Shown: positions 25,277 to 34,689 of the stretch, piece after piece | How the letters are laid out: the number at the start of each line of letters is the position of its first letter | Position numbering within the stretch: position 1 is the stretch's first letter | Assembly (NCBI RefSeq): GCF_001457025.1 | Contig: NZ_KQ758599.1 | Span: 806,001-870,000 of the forward strand | DNA length: 64,000 nt | Source: Pseudarthrobacter enclensis | GTDB lineage: Bacteria > Actinomycetota > Actinomycetes > Actinomycetales > Micrococcaceae | Direction of reading: 5' to 3' | Program-made: the position numbers and the translations under genes | Notes under the pieces: generated by a model | What the model was told of the DNA's origin: nothing | The model's database searches: none | Seen by the model: the letters and a program-made list of their open reading frames with translations, nothing else

Positions 25277-25288
25277 CGATATATCGCG
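25277..25288. promoter_or_regulatory. operator-like palindrome 1 of the padR operon
   Basis: CGATATATCG, a perfect 10-bp palindrome followed by CG, lies 15 bases before the DUF4097 start. A second copy of GATATATCGCG lies 48 bases away. This copy falls just past the likely transcription start on the minus strand. Confidence 0.65.
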
Positions 25289-25296
25289 GTTTGACC

Positions 25297-25325
25297 ACGG
25301 TACGCCCGGCAGCGTGGGCGGTCAA
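25297..25325 (-). promoter_or_regulatory. promoter of the DUF4097-padR operon
   Basis: On the minus strand, TTGACC (25325-25320) and TACCGT (25302-25297) are separated by 17 bases. The first element is a strong -35; the second is a moderate -10. The two GATATATCGCG copies flank this promoter. Confidence 0.55.
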
Positions 25326-25336
25326 GATATATCGCG
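25325..25336. promoter_or_regulatory. operator-like palindrome 2 of the padR operon
   Basis: AGATATATCGCG, containing the palindrome GATATATC, overlaps the upstream edge of the -35 element. It is a direct repeat of the other operator (GATATATCGCG shared exactly). It lies between the padR operon promoter and the end of the SGNH-like gene. Confidence 0.65.
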
Positions 25337-25344
25337 TATGGAGG

Positions 25345-25944
25345 CTACTCGGGGGCTTCCATTCCGAGCCATTGGAACCAGCCGCGGTGCAACACCAGCC
25401 AGGCCATGAGCCCGTACCCGGCCTGGCCGGGGGTGCCGCCGTTGGCCGCCAGATCCTGGCGCCACTGTTCGTGGTTGAGCAGCGGCGAGAACGTATCCAC
25501 GTACAGGTGCTTCCGGCGGGTGGTCACGTCCGCGAAAGCGGTGTTCAGCTCATCCAGGCGGCGGTTGCGGACCGGATCGAGGGTGGGCGGCGGCCCGACG
25601 ACGAACACCTCGATGCGGTTCTGCGACGCGGAGTCCAGGATGTTGGCCAGGTTGAGGCGGCTCCGCGCGGTGGAGAGGCCAAACTCGATGTCGCGGCCGG
25701 AGAGCCCGATGACGAGGCGGTTCTCCGCCTGGTCGCTGAAACGCCTGCCGGCCTCGTCAAGCCACCGGGCGGCGAGGCCCTCTGTCCCTTCCTGGGGACA
25801 GGGCAGCGAATAGCTTTCCAGCAGGATGCTGTCCTGGGGCGTGCGGGCCAGGACGCGCCCCAGCCAGCCCAGCGCCCGGGGGTCCCCCAGTCCGGCCAGC
25901 AGTTCGTCTCCTACAGCCGCGATCCGCAGCTTCCTGTCTTCCAC
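25345..25944 (-). CDS. degenerate GDSL/SGNH-like protein
   Basis: 199 residues from GTG 25944 with AAGAGGA upstream. The fold is recognisable as SGNH hydrolase (LRIAAVGDELLAGLGDPRALGWLGRVL at the start, RIEVFVVGPPP in the middle, GYGLMAWLVLHRGWFQWLG at the end). The catalytic residues look replaced: the block I Ser is Glu (GDE), the Asn-Asp of block III reads GRD, and the final His position reads Thr (NGGTPGQAGY). It is therefore probably not an esterase and may bind a ligand or have another activity. It could also have shifted catalytic residues. Its stop is 82 bases from the DUF4097 start; operon membership is unclear. Confidence 0.75.
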   Translation of the reverse strand: MEDRKLRIAAVGDELLAGLGDPRALGWLGRVLARTPQDSILLESYSLPCPQEGTEGLAARWLDEAGRRFSDQAENRLVIGLSGRDIEFGLSTARSRLNLANILDSASQNRIEVFVVGPPPTLDPVRNRRLDELNTAFADVTTRRKHLYVDTFSPLLNHEQWRQDLAANGGTPGQAGYGLMAWLVLHRGWFQWLGMEAPE

Positions 25945-26040
25945 ACGATCCTCTTAACGTTTGTAACGGCCGGCCTCCGGAGGCCCGCCGCAGCCTTGGC
26001 CGCAGCAGGCCGGCCGGCGGCTCTGTCCATCCATTAAACA

Positions 26041-26087
26041 GACCTGCCCGGCCGGAGTCTGGTATTTCGACTCCGGCCGGGCAGGTC
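26041..26087 (-). terminator. terminator of kgd
   Basis: A perfect 18-bp stem (26041-26058 with 26070-26087) with an 11-base loop begins seven bases past the kgd stop on the minus strand. It is followed by CTGTTTAATGG, a modest T-rich tract. Confidence 0.8.
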
Positions 26088-26093
26088 CGGTGC

Positions 26094-29000
26094 TTACTTC
26101 CGCGCAAATGCCTGCTTCAGCAGGACGTCCTGCTCAGCGGCGTGCCGCTTCATGGAGCCGGCTGCCGTGGAGGCCGACGCAGGCCGGGACACGAGGCGGA
26201 CCCTGCGGTCCAGCAGGTCCGGCAGGTTCAGGCCGATAAACGGCCATGGTCCCTGGTTGGCGGGCTCGTCCTGGGCCCACACAACCTCTGCGTTCGGGTA
26301 CTTGGCCAGCTCGGCCGCGATCTCCTCGTGCGGCAGCGGGTAGAGCTGCTCCACGCGGATGATGGCCGTGGTCTTGTCTCCGGTCTTTTGCCGGGTGGAC
26401 AGCAGGTCGTAGTAGAGACGGCCGGAGACCAGCAGCACACGCTCGACGGCGTTGGCATCCAGCTGCTCATGCTCACCGATGACCGGACGGAAAGTACCGC
26501 TGGTGAAGTCCTCGACGGCGGAAGCGGCAGCCTTCAGGCGAAGCAGCTGCTTGGGCGTGAAGATGATCAGCGGCTTCCGCGGCCGGCTGTACGCCTGGCG
26601 GCGCAGCAGGTGGAAGTGCGAGGCGGCCGTGGTGGGGTTGGCCACGATCATGTTCTGTTCCGCGCACAGCTGCAGGAAGCGCTCGATGCGGGCGGATGAG
26701 TGGTCCGGCCCCTGTCCTTCGTAGCCGTGCGGCAGCATCAGGACCAGCGAGGAGCGCTGGCCCCATTTCTGCTCGGCGGACGAAATGAACTCGTCAATGA
26801 TCGTCTGGGCGCCGTTGACGAAGTCCCCGAACTGCGCTTCCCAGAGCACGAGGGCATCGGGGCGCTCCACGGAATAGCCGTATTCGAAGCCCATGGCAGC
26901 GTATTCGGACAGCAGGGAGTCGTAGATCCACAGCTTGGCCTGGCCCTCGGACAGGTTGCCCAGTGGAAGCCATTCGTTGCCGTTGGCGCGGTCGTGGAAC
27001 ACGGCGTGGCGCTGGACGAATGTGCCGCGGCGTGAGTCCTGGCCGGCGAGCCGGACCGGGACGCCTTCCATGATCAGCGAGCCGAAGGCTGCAATCTCGC
27101 CAAAGCCCCAGTCGATGCCGCCCTCACGGGACATCTGCTCGCGCTTTTCGAGCAGCTGCTTGAGCTTGGCGTGGACCGTGAAGCCCTCTGGGATCTCGAC
27201 GTGCGCGTGGCCGATGCGGGCCAGCGTGTCGGCAGAGATTGCGGTGGACGCCGGGGCGTTGATGCCGGCATCAGCCTGCTGGGCGGTGGGCCGTTCGATG
27301 TCGGAAACGGCTGCGGAATCCGCCGTGACGATCGGGATGGGCGAGGTCTGTGCGGCGTGGGTTTCGGCGAAGACGCGTTCCAGCCGTTCCTGGTAGTCGC
27401 GCAGCAGCTGCTCCGCTTCTTCCTCGGTGATGTCGCCACGGCCGATGAGGGCCTCGGTGTACAGCTTGCGGACCGAGCGCTTGGCCTCGATCAGGTTGTA
27501 CATCATGGGCTGGGTCATCGACGGGTCGTCGCCCTCGTTGTGTCCGCGGCGGCGGTAGCAGACCATGTCGATGACGACGTCCTTGTGGAACCGCTGGCGG
27601 AACTCGTAGGCGAGCTGGCCCACTCGGACCACGGCCTCGGGGTCGTCGCCGTTCACGTGGAACACCGGCGCCTGAATCATCTTCGCCACATCCGTGGAGT
27701 AGGTGGACGAGCGCGAGGATGAAGGCGCGGTAGTGAAGCCCACCTGGTTGTTGACCACCACGTGGATGGTGCCGCCGGTGCGGTACCCGCGCAGCTGGGA
27801 CAGGTTCAGCGTTTCAGCCACGACGCCCTGGCCGGCGAAGGCGGCGTCGCCATGGACCATGATCGGCAGGACGGGGAAGGCCTCGCCCTGGTCCAGGCGG
27901 TCCTGCTTGGCGCGGACAATGCCTTCAAGGACGGAGTCCACGGCTTCGAGGTGCGACGGGTTGGCTGCCAGGTAGACCTTGGTTTCGTTGCCGTTCTCCG
28001 AGGTGAACGTGCCTTCGGTGCCGAGGTGGTACTTGACGTCGCCCGAGCCCTGGACGGAGCGGGGGTCCTGGGTGCCTTCAAACTCGCGGAACACCTGTGC
28101 GTAGGTCTTTCCGGCGATGTTGGTCAGCACGTTCAGGCGGCCACGGTGGGCCATGCCGATGGCGACCTCGTCCAGTCCGTCGTCGGCAGCCTCGGAGATG
28201 ACGGCGTCGAGCAGCGGAATCAGCGACTCGCCGCCCTCGAGGGAGAACCGCTTCTGGCCGACGAACTTGGTCTGCAGGAAGGTCTCGAAGGCCTCCGCGG
28301 CGTTAAGCCGGGAGACAATCCGCAGCTGCTCTTCGCGGCTGGGCTTGGAGTAGGGGTGCTCCAGCTGGTCCTGGAACCACTTGCGCTCAGCCGGCTCCTG
28401 GATGTGCATGTACTCGATGCCGGTGGTACGGCAGTAGGCGTCGCGCAAGACGCCGAGGATGTCACGGAACTTCAGCATCGGCTTGCCGCCGAAGCCGCCG
28501 GTGGGCCACTCGCGGTCCAGGTCCCACAGGGTCAGCCCGTAGGTCAGGACGTCAAGGTCGGGGTGCTTCCGCTGCACGTACTCCAGCGGATCGGTGTCCG
28601 CCATCAGGTGGCCGCGGACGCGGAAGGAGTGGATGAGCTGTTGGATCCTGGCGACCTTGTTGATCTCGTCGGCCGGGTCCACCTGCAGGTCGGGGCTCCA
28701 GCGGACGGGCTCGTACGGGATGCGGAGGGCTTCGAAGATCTCGTCGTAGAAGTTCTGCGCGCCCAGCAGCAACTGGTGGACCAGCTTCAGGAACTCGCCG
28801 CTGCCTGCGCCCTGGATGACGCGGTGGTCGTACGTCGAGGTCAGGGTGAGGACCTTGCTGATGGCGTTCTGGGCGATGATCTTCTCGCTCGCGCCCTGGA
28901 ACTCCGCAGGGTAGTCGAGGGCGCCGACGCCGATGATGGCAGCCTGGCCCTTGGAGAGGCGGGGGACGGAGTGGACCGTGCCGATGCCGCCCGGGTTGGT

Positions 29001-29903
29001 CAGCGAGACCGTGGTGCCCTGGTGGTCCTCGGCGGTCAGCTTGCCGTTGCGGGCCCGCTTGATCAGGTCCTCATAGGTGTGCCAGAACTCGGCGAAGTTG
29101 AGGGTTTCAGCCTTCTTGATGTTCGGAACCATCAGGAGGCGGGTTCCGTCCGGCTTGGGCATGTCGATGGCGATGCCGAAGTTGACATGCGCGGGCTGGA
29201 CGGCGACGGGCTTGCCGTCCACCTCGTCGTAGTAGACATTCATCGACGGGAACTGGGACAGGGCCCGGATTACGGCGTAGCCGATGAGGTGGGTGAAGGA
29301 GACCTTGCCGCCGCGGGCGCGGGCCAGGTTGGAGTTGATGACCACGCGGTTGTCGATCAGCAGCTTGGCCGGGATGGCACGGACGCTCGTGGCCGTGGGG
29401 ACCTCGAGGCTGGTGACCATGTTGGTGGCAATCGCCTTGGCCGGGCCGCGCAGGACGGAGACGACGTCCTCTTCGGGGGCCGTGGGTGCCTTGACGTTCT
29501 TGGGAAGCTGGGCCGGGATGGGCTGAGCGCCGCTGCCGGTGGACGACTTCGTGCCGCCGTCGCGGGCCTCGGTTGCAGGAGCCTTCTTTACGGGAGCCGG
29601 GGCGGCAGGGGCTGCCGCTGCGGGGGGTGCCGCGGGCGCGGGCGGGGCTGCGGACGGCGACGGTGCCGGGGCAGCAGGGGCCGCGTTCACGACGGGAAGC
29701 TTGGTTGTGGGCGGGTTTGCTGCAGCACCCGCAGAGTGTCCGTTGGAAGAAGAACTGCTGCCTGAGTCGAACGATTCAAACAACGGCCACCACTTGGCAT
29801 CCACGGCGTTCTTGTCCTGCTGATACTGCTCGTACAGTTCGTCAACGAGCCACTCGTTTCCGCCAAATTCCTCTGGTAGACGGTGGCTTGGCTGCTCTGG
29901 CAC
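26094..29903 (-). CDS. kgd: multifunctional 2-oxoglutarate decarboxylase/dehydrogenase E1 (Kgd type)
   Basis: 1269 residues from GTG 29903. Order of domains: short E1 N-terminal segment ([18 protein letters not shown]), Ala/Pro-rich linker (about residues 50-125), a 2-oxoacid E2 acyltransferase domain (ending near [16 protein letters not shown]), then the complete thiamine-diphosphate E1 part ([36 protein letters not shown], and the transketolase C-domain). This E2-E1 fusion is the actinobacterial form that works in the TCA cycle with a separate dihydrolipoyl dehydrogenase, and it also makes succinic semialdehyde. Length is normal for the family. It is a single-gene unit with its own terminator. 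Confidence 0.97.
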   Translation of the reverse strand: MPEQPSHRLPEEFGGNEWLVDELYEQYQQDKNAVDAKWWPLFESFDSGSSSSSNGHSAGAAANPPTTKLPVVNAAPAAPAPSPSAAPPAPAAPPAAAAPAAPAPVKKAPATEARDGGTKSSTGSGAQPIPAQLPKNVKAPTAPEEDVVSVLRGPAKAIATNMVTSLEVPTATSVRAIPAKLLIDNRVVINSNLARARGGKVSFTHLIGYAVIRALSQFPSMNVYYDEVDGKPVAVQPAHVNFGIAIDMPKPDGTRLLMVPNIKKAETLNFAEFWHTYEDLIKRARNGKLTAEDHQGTTVSLTNPGGIGTVHSVPRLSKGQAAIIGVGALDYPAEFQGASEKIIAQNAISKVLTLTSTYDHRVIQGAGSGEFLKLVHQLLLGAQNFYDEIFEALRIPYEPVRWSPDLQVDPADEINKVARIQQLIHSFRVRGHLMADTDPLEYVQRKHPDLDVLTYGLTLWDLDREWPTGGFGGKPMLKFRDILGVLRDAYCRTTGIEYMHIQEPAERKWFQDQLEHPYSKPSREEQLRIVSRLNAAEAFETFLQTKFVGQKRFSLEGGESLIPLLDAVISEAADDGLDEVAIGMAHRGRLNVLTNIAGKTYAQVFREFEGTQDPRSVQGSGDVKYHLGTEGTFTSENGNETKVYLAANPSHLEAVDSVLEGIVRAKQDRLDQGEAFPVLPIMVHGDAAFAGQGVVAETLNLSQLRGYRTGGTIHVVVNNQVGFTTAPSSSRSSTYSTDVAKMIQAPVFHVNGDDPEAVVRVGQLAYEFRQRFHKDVVIDMVCYRRRGHNEGDDPSMTQPMMYNLIEAKRSVRKLYTEALIGRGDITEEEAEQLLRDYQERLERVFAETHAAQTSPIPIVTADSAAVSDIERPTAQQADAGINAPASTAISADTLARIGHAHVEIPEGFTVHAKLKQLLEKREQMSREGGIDWGFGEIAAFGSLIMEGVPVRLAGQDSRRGTFVQRHAVFHDRANGNEWLPLGNLSEGQAKLWIYDSLLSEYAAMGFEYGYSVERPDALVLWEAQFGDFVNGAQTIIDEFISSAEQKWGQRSSLVLMLPHGYEGQGPDHSSARIERFLQLCAEQNMIVANPTTAASHFHLLRRQAYSRPRKPLIIFTPKQLLRLKAAASAVEDFTSGTFRPVIGEHEQLDANAVERVLLVSGRLYYDLLSTRQKTGDKTTAIIRVEQLYPLPHEEIAAELAKYPNAEVVWAQDEPANQGPWPFIGLNLPDLLDRRVRLVSRPASASTAAGSMKRHAAEQDVLLKQAFARK

Positions 29904-30010
29904 TTGAAATACGCCTCTTCCATGAGTTTGATTTCTCTCCGGACCGCACGTGCGTCAGCACTTCTGTTGTGGGCCGGTTTCCCTGAGTCCTCTGAACCCA
30001 GACCTTTGCA

Positions 30011-30016
30011 AGTCTA
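30011..30016 (-). promoter_or_regulatory. possible -10 (TAGACT) of kgd
   Basis: On the minus strand TAGACT is preceded, 19 bases upstream, by TTGGCA. The leader to the kgd start would be about 100 bases. Spacing is longer than ideal, so this is tentative. The rest of the 29904-30180 interval shows nothing else that I recognise. Confidence 0.35.
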
Positions 30017-30195
30017 GTGAGCTGTATGTGTTAACTGCCAATAAGGGTGACCCAAATCATGAAGTGACTTTGGAAGGCCGGAATATGGCGGGAAAAGTGT
30101 CTCCCGGCCGGCATCCCCGGCAGCAGGTTGCGCGCCGCCGGATCGGCGTCCGGGGGCGGGGTCCGGACCTGCTGCTCCTGTAGACTGAAACCCTT

Positions 30196-30423
30196 ATGGA
30201 CAGTAAATCCAGGTGCCGGCCTGGGGGACGCACGCGGAGCGCCAAGAGCGGCTCCGCACAGTCCGCCCGCAGCGCCGGCAGACCCCGAACGCATGCCCAT
30301 GACCCGGCCGCAGCCGCCGGCCACAGTGTCCCGGCTCCCGCCGGCCCCCCTCCGCCCGACTGGCGCGCCCCTGCGCAGGCGTGCCTGCCGGGTCCGTCCG
30401 GCACTGTGCGGGCGGGATACTGA
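30196..30423 (+). CDS. hypothetical 75-residue low-complexity ORF
   Basis: ATG 30196 to a TGA that directly abuts the ATG of the next gene. The product is Arg/Ser/Ala/Pro-rich with no hydrophobic segment or recognisable motif. TAGACT (30181-30186) lies nine bases before the ATG, which would fit a nearly leaderless mRNA. It may be a translated leader coupled to the CNNM gene or simply untranslated 5' region; composition alone does not decide. Confidence 0.3.
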   Translation: MDSKSRCRPGGRTRSAKSGSAQSARSAGRPRTHAHDPAAAAGHSVPAPAGPPPPDWRAPAQACLPGPSGTVRAGY

Positions 30424-31743
30424 ATGGAATGGCTCCTCCTGGGGGCAGGGCTGCTCCTGATTGCGGGCACCGGATTTTTCGTCGCCGTCGAATTTTCCCT
30501 CATTGCCCTGGACCAGCCGACCGTCCAGCGCGCCGTTGATGACGGCGACGCGGGCGCGGTGCCGTTGCTGGCCTGCCTGAAATCCCTGTCCACCCAGCTT
30601 TCCAGCTGCCAGCTGGGCATCACCTTGACCACGCTCCTGACCGGTTACGTCATGGAACCGTCCGTGGGCCGGCTCCTGGAGGGCCCGCTGACAGCGTTCG
30701 GCCTGCCCGAGGTGGCCGCGGCGTCCATCTCGCTGGTCATCGCCATGGTCCTGGCCACCCTGCTATCCATGCTCCTCGGGGAACTGGTGCCGAAGAACAT
30801 GGCCATCGCCCTGTCCTTCCCGGTGGGCAAGGCCCTGGCACGTCCGCAGCTGGTTTTCACCGCCGTCTTCAAACCGGCCATCGTGCTGCTCAACGGTTTC
30901 TCCAACCGCGTGCTGCACATCTTTGGCCTCGAAGCCAAGGAGGAAATCTCCGGGGCACGCACGCCCGCGGAACTGGCTTCCCTGGTCCGCCGCTCCGCGG
31001 CGATGGGGACGCTGGACGCCGGCACCGCCAACTTCATTGCCCGAACCCTGAACTTTTCCACCAGGACCGCCGCGGATGTCATGACGCCGAGGATCCGGGT
31101 GGAGATGATCGACTCCGACCAGCCCGTCTCGGACGTCGTGGCCGCAGCCCGCCGCACCGGCTACTCCCGGTTCCCCGTGATCGGCGAATCCGCGGACGAC
31201 ATCAAGGGCGTGGTCCACGTCAAGAAAGCCGTTGCGGTGCCGTCGGAACGCCGACAGAACCTCGAAGCCGGAGCCATCATGACGGAGGTCCTCCGGGTTC
31301 CCGAAACCATCCACCTCGATGCCCTGCTTGCCGAACTGCGCGAAGGCAACCTGCAGCTCGCGGTCGTCCTTGACGAATACGGCGGAACCGCGGGCATCGC
31401 CACCCTTGAGGACCTGGTAGAAGAGATTGTCGGGGAAGTGTCCGACGAACACGACAAGGTCCGTCCGGGCCTGCTGCAGAGCGCCTCCGGAGACTGGTAC
31501 TTCCCCGGACTGCTCAGGCCGGACGAACTGTCCGAACAAATCCCCGGACTGACGGTCCCAGACGAGTCCGCCTACGAAACCGTTGGCGGCTACGTCATGA
31601 GCAAGCTTGGCCGGATCGCAGCGGTGGGCGACACCGTCACCGTGGACGGCGGAACGCTGAGCGTCACCCGGATGGATGGGCGCCGCATCGACAGGATCTG
31701 CTTTAAGCCGGCTGCGGCCGCCACCAACGGGAGCACCCCATGA
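30424..31743 (+). CDS. CNNM/HlyC-CorC family membrane protein with CBS domains
   Basis: 439 residues. DUF21 membrane domain with four hydrophobic helices (LLLGAGLLLIAGTGFFVAVEF, GITLTTLLTGYVMEP, ISLVIAMVLATLLSMLLGELVPKN), then a CBS pair (TAADVMTPRIRVEMID, GYSRFPVIG, VLDEYGGTAGIATLEDLVEEIVGEV) and a C-terminal CorC/HlyC transporter-associated domain. Family members affect magnesium or cobalt efflux; 'hemolysin' is a legacy name. It overlaps the next CNNM gene by four bases, and the two probably act together. Confidence 0.9.
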   Translation: MEWLLLGAGLLLIAGTGFFVAVEFSLIALDQPTVQRAVDDGDAGAVPLLACLKSLSTQLSSCQLGITLTTLLTGYVMEPSVGRLLEGPLTAFGLPEVAAASISLVIAMVLATLLSMLLGELVPKNMAIALSFPVGKALARPQLVFTAVFKPAIVLLNGFSNRVLHIFGLEAKEEISGARTPAELASLVRRSAAMGTLDAGTANFIARTLNFSTRTAADVMTPRIRVEMIDSDQPVSDVVAAARRTGYSRFPVIGESADDIKGVVHVKKAVAVPSERRQNLEAGAIMTEVLRVPETIHLDALLAELREGNLQLAVVLDEYGGTAGIATLEDLVEEIVGEVSDEHDKVRPGLLQSASGDWYFPGLLRPDELSEQIPGLTVPDESAYETVGGYVMSKLGRIAAVGDTVTVDGGTLSVTRMDGRRIDRICFKPAAAATNGSTP

Positions 31744-32816
31744 GCGACTGGGCCGGTATTGTCTGGCTGGCATTCCTGCTGCTCGGCAACGCCTTCTTCG
31801 TGGCGGCCGAGTTCGCCATCATGTCCGCACGGCGCAGCCAAATTGAACCGCTGGCGGAGTCCGGGTCCAAAAGGGCGCAGACCACGCTGAAAGCGATGGA
31901 GAACGTCTCGCTGATGCTGGCCTGCGCGCAGCTGGGCATCACGGTGTGCTCGTTGCTGATCCTCCTGGTGGCCGAGCCCGCGATCCACCACCTTCTCGCC
32001 GAGCCTCTGGAGCTGGTGGGCCTGCCGGTGGAAGCCGCGGATGTGGCCGCATTCGCCGTGGCGCTGATGTTCGTGACGTTCCTGCACGTCACCTTCGGCG
32101 AGATGGTCCCGAAGAACATCTCCGTGTCCGTGGCGGACAAGGCGGCCATGTTCCTGGCCCCGCCGCTGGTGTTCGTGGCCCGCCTGGTGCACCCGGTCAT
32201 CTCGGTCCTGAACTGGTCGGCCAACCACATCCTCAAGCTGTTGAAGATTGAGCCCAAGGACGAGGTGAACTCCTCCTTCACACTGGAGGAGGTGCAGTCG
32301 ATTGTCCAGGAATCCACTCGGCACGGGCTGGTGGATGATGACGCCGGGCTGATCAACGGAGCGCTGGAATTCTCGGAACACACGGCCGCCGACATCATGG
32401 TTCCGCTCGAGAACCTGGTGATGCTCAAGGCAGCCACCACTCCCGTGGAGTTCGAAAAAGCGGTCAGCCGGACGGGCTTCTCCCGATTCCCCATGCTGGA
32501 CGACGAGGACATGCTCTACGGCTACCTGCACGTGAAGGATGTGCTCTCCATCCCGGAGGCAGCATATGGCCAGCCCATCGCCGAAAGCCGGATCCGGTCC
32601 CTGGCCAACCTGGCCCTCGACGACGAGATCGAGAAAGCCATGTCCGTCATGCAGCGGACAGGCTCGCACCTGGCGCGGGTGATCGGCAGGGACGGCAACA
32701 CCAGGGGAGTGCTCTTCCTGGAAGATGTGATCGAGCAGCTGGTGGGTGAAATCCGGGACGCTACGCAGGCCACCGGCATTAGGCGGCTTGGGCAGGCGAA
32801 CGGAGGGCAAGCCTAA
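31740..32816 (+). CDS. second CNNM family membrane protein (lacks C-terminal CorC domain)
   Basis: 358 residues, coupled to the previous gene (ATGA). Same DUF21 start (FLLLGNAFFVAAEFAIMSARR, GITVCSLLILLVAEP, VTFLHVTFGEMVPKNISVS) and CBS pair (TAADIMVPLENLVML, GFSRFPMLDDED, GVLFLEDVIEQLVGEI), but the protein ends soon after the second CBS domain, without the CorC/HlyC domain of its neighbour. Paralogous tandem pairs of this shape are common in actinobacteria. Its stop codon lies inside the Zur-like palindrome that precedes znuA. Confidence 0.88.
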   Translation: MSDWAGIVWLAFLLLGNAFFVAAEFAIMSARRSQIEPLAESGSKRAQTTLKAMENVSLMLACAQLGITVCSLLILLVAEPAIHHLLAEPLELVGLPVEAADVAAFAVALMFVTFLHVTFGEMVPKNISVSVADKAAMFLAPPLVFVARLVHPVISVLNWSANHILKLLKIEPKDEVNSSFTLEEVQSIVQESTRHGLVDDDAGLINGALEFSEHTAADIMVPLENLVMLKAATTPVEFEKAVSRTGFSRFPMLDDEDMLYGYLHVKDVLSIPEAAYGQPIAESRIRSLANLALDDEIEKAMSVMQRTGSHLARVIGRDGNTRGVLFLEDVIEQLVGEIRDATQATGIRRLGQANGGQA

Positions 32817-32838
32817 ATAGGAATGATTCCTATTTAGG
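32812..32838. promoter_or_regulatory. perfect 27-bp palindrome, candidate Zur box of znuACB
   Basis: Two 13-base arms (CCTAAATAGGAAT and its complement) around a central G. The inner 15 bases (TAGGAATGATTCCTA) have the 7-1-7 form of actinobacterial Zur sites. TATAAG (32839-32844) and TATAAA (32853-32858) follow at once as possible -10 elements, so a bound repressor would block the promoter of znuA. A zur-like gene lies at the other end of the cluster. Confidence 0.8.
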
Positions 32839-32889
32839 TATAAGCTGGAAACTATAAACTGTTCCCTCCCCAGTGAACCGAGGTCACCC

Positions 32890-33873
32890 GTGCGCCGATC
32901 CGCCGTCCGTTCCACCCTGGCCGCAGCAGCAGGCCTGGGCCTGCTGCTCACCGGCTGCAGCGCCCAGCAGCAGGATGCCTCGCCCGGCGGTTCCGACGGC
33001 ATCGCCGTGGTGGCCGCCACGAACGTCTACGGCGATATAGCCGCTGCCATCGGAGGGGACAAGGTCAGCGTCACGTCGATCATCACCAAAACCAGCCAGG
33101 ACCCGCACTCTTACGAAGCCAACGCCCAGGACCGCCTGGCGGTCTCCAAGGCAGACCTGGTCATCACCAACGGCGGCGGCTACGACGAGTTCATGCACAC
33201 GCTGGTGGACGGCAGCAAGCTGGACTCCGGCAAGGTCATTGACGCCGTCGAGGTCTCAGGCCTGGCCCACCCGGAGGATGGGGCGACCGAATCCGCCGCC
33301 GGCGGGGCGGAGCACGGTGAAGCAGACCATGCCCACGACCATGGGGCCTTCAACGAACACGTCTGGTACAGCCTGCACGCCATGGAGAGCCTGGCGGACG
33401 AAGTGGAAGCGCGGCTGTCGGCTCTGGAGCCGGGCTCGGCCCCGACCTTCGAGGCCAACGCGGGCGCCTTCAAGTCATCCCTGGAAGGGCTGCACGGCAA
33501 GCTGGACACCCTCAAGGCGGGAGCGGACGGCACCCAGGTGGCCGTGACCGAGCCGGTGCCCCTCTACCTGCTGGAGGACGCGGGACTGGTCAACGCGACT
33601 CCGGAGGAATACACCTCCGCCATCGAGGAGGGCTCGGACGTTCCGCCCGCCGTGCTCAAGGCTGCAACCGACCTCGTGGCGGGCAAGTCCGTCCGGCTCC
33701 TCGCCTACAACAGCCAGACCGAAGGCCCGCAAACCGAAGCCCTGAAGAAAGCGGCGGAATCCGCCGGGGTTCCCGTGGTGGACTTCAACGAAACCCTCCC
33801 GGACGGCAAGACGTACGTGCAATGGATGACGGACAATGTGGAGAACATCAGCAAAGTCCTGGAGAGTAAATAG
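32890..33873 (+). CDS. znuA: zinc ABC transporter substrate-binding lipoprotein (ZnuA-like)
   Basis: 327 residues from GTG 32890. Lipoprotein signal peptide with lipobox LLTGC (Cys23). The cluster A-I metal-binding protein fold is seen in VVAATNVYGDIAAAIGG and TSQDPHSYEA (first His ligand), followed by a His-rich loop (EHGEADHAHDHGAFNEH) typical of zinc-binding ZnuA, and VPVVDFNETLPDG near the end. The protein would capture Zn(II) outside the membrane and deliver it to the permease. First gene of a three-gene unit behind the Zur-like palindrome. Confidence 0.93.
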   Translation: MRRSAVRSTLAAAAGLGLLLTGCSAQQQDASPGGSDGIAVVAATNVYGDIAAAIGGDKVSVTSIITKTSQDPHSYEANAQDRLAVSKADLVITNGGGYDEFMHTLVDGSKLDSGKVIDAVEVSGLAHPEDGATESAAGGAEHGEADHAHDHGAFNEHVWYSLHAMESLADEVEARLSALEPGSAPTFEANAGAFKSSLEGLHGKLDTLKAGADGTQVAVTEPVPLYLLEDAGLVNATPEEYTSAIEEGSDVPPAVLKAATDLVAGKSVRLLAYNSQTEGPQTEALKKAAESAGVPVVDFNETLPDGKTYVQWMTDNVENISKVLESK

Positions 33874-34689
33874 GTGGAACCTGTCGTCAGCCTTGCCGGA
33901 GCGTCCCTGAGATTTGGCCAGCGGACGCTGTGGGAGGACCTGGACCTGGCGATCAGGCCCGGAGAGTTCTTCGCCGTCCTGGGGCCCAACGGCAGCGGGA
34001 AAACCAGTTTCCTGAAGGTGCTGCTGGGCCTGCAGGACCTGCACGCCGGCAGTGCCGCCCTGGCCGGCCGGCCCGTGGAGCGGGGCAGCCGGCTCATCGG
34101 ATACGTACCCCAGCAGAAATCCTTCGCGCCGGACACTCCGATGCGCGCCCGGGACCTGGTGGGACTCGGCGTCGACGGCCACCGTTGGGGGCTGCGGCTC
34201 AACGCGGGGAGAATCAACCGCCGCATCGACGAACTGCTGGAGCTGGTGGGTGCTTCAGAGTACGCCAGGGTACCCGTGGGCCAGCTGTCCGGCGGCGAGC
34301 AGCAGCGGCTCCGCGTGGCGCAGGCACTGGCCTCCGATCCGCAGGTGCTGCTGTGCGACGAACCCTTGCTGTCCCTTGACCTGCACCATCAGCAGGCGGT
34401 CAGCGCGCTGATCAACAGCCAGTGCCGGGAGCGCAACAGTGCCGTGGTGTTCGTGACCCATGAGATCAACCCGATCATCGACTATGTGGACCGGGTCCTG
34501 TACCTGGCCGGAGGGCGGTTCCGGGTGGGAACGCCGGAGGAGGTCATGACCACCGAGGTGCTGTCCGACCTGTACGGCAGCCATGTGGAGGTTATCCGCG
34601 CCAACGGCAGGCTGGTGGTGGTGGGGCTCCCCGACGCCACAACCCACCATCACGCAGAACCACACGCGCTGGCGGGAGAGGTGGCCTGA
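33874..34689 (+). CDS. znuC: zinc ABC transporter ATPase (ZnuC-like)
   Basis: 271 residues from the GTG directly after the znuA stop. Walker A GPNGSGKTS, Q-loop IGYVPQQKS, signature LSGGEQQRL and Walker B VLLCDEPLLSLD are present. The C-terminus is His-rich (TTHHHAEPHA), which may hold or sense zinc. It overlaps the permease gene by one base (TGATG). It energises zinc uptake with the products of the flanking genes. Confidence 0.93.
   Translation: MEPVVSLAGASLRFGQRTLWEDLDLAIRPGEFFAVLGPNGSGKTSFLKVLLGLQDLHAGSAALAGRPVERGSRLIGYVPQQKSFAPDTPMRARDLVGLGVDGHRWGLRLNAGRINRRIDELLELVGASEYARVPVGQLSGGEQQRLRVAQALASDPQVLLCDEPLLSLDLHHQQAVSALINSQCRERNSAVVFVTHEINPIIDYVDRVLYLAGGRFRVGTPEEVMTTEVLSDLYGSHVEVIRANGRLVVVGLPDATTHHHAEPHALAGEVA

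Noticed and set aside
27762..29765. 667-codon plus-strand ORF opposite kgd
   Set aside because: It mirrors the conserved kgd frame; long antisense ORFs are expected in high-GC DNA and the translation shows no family motif.
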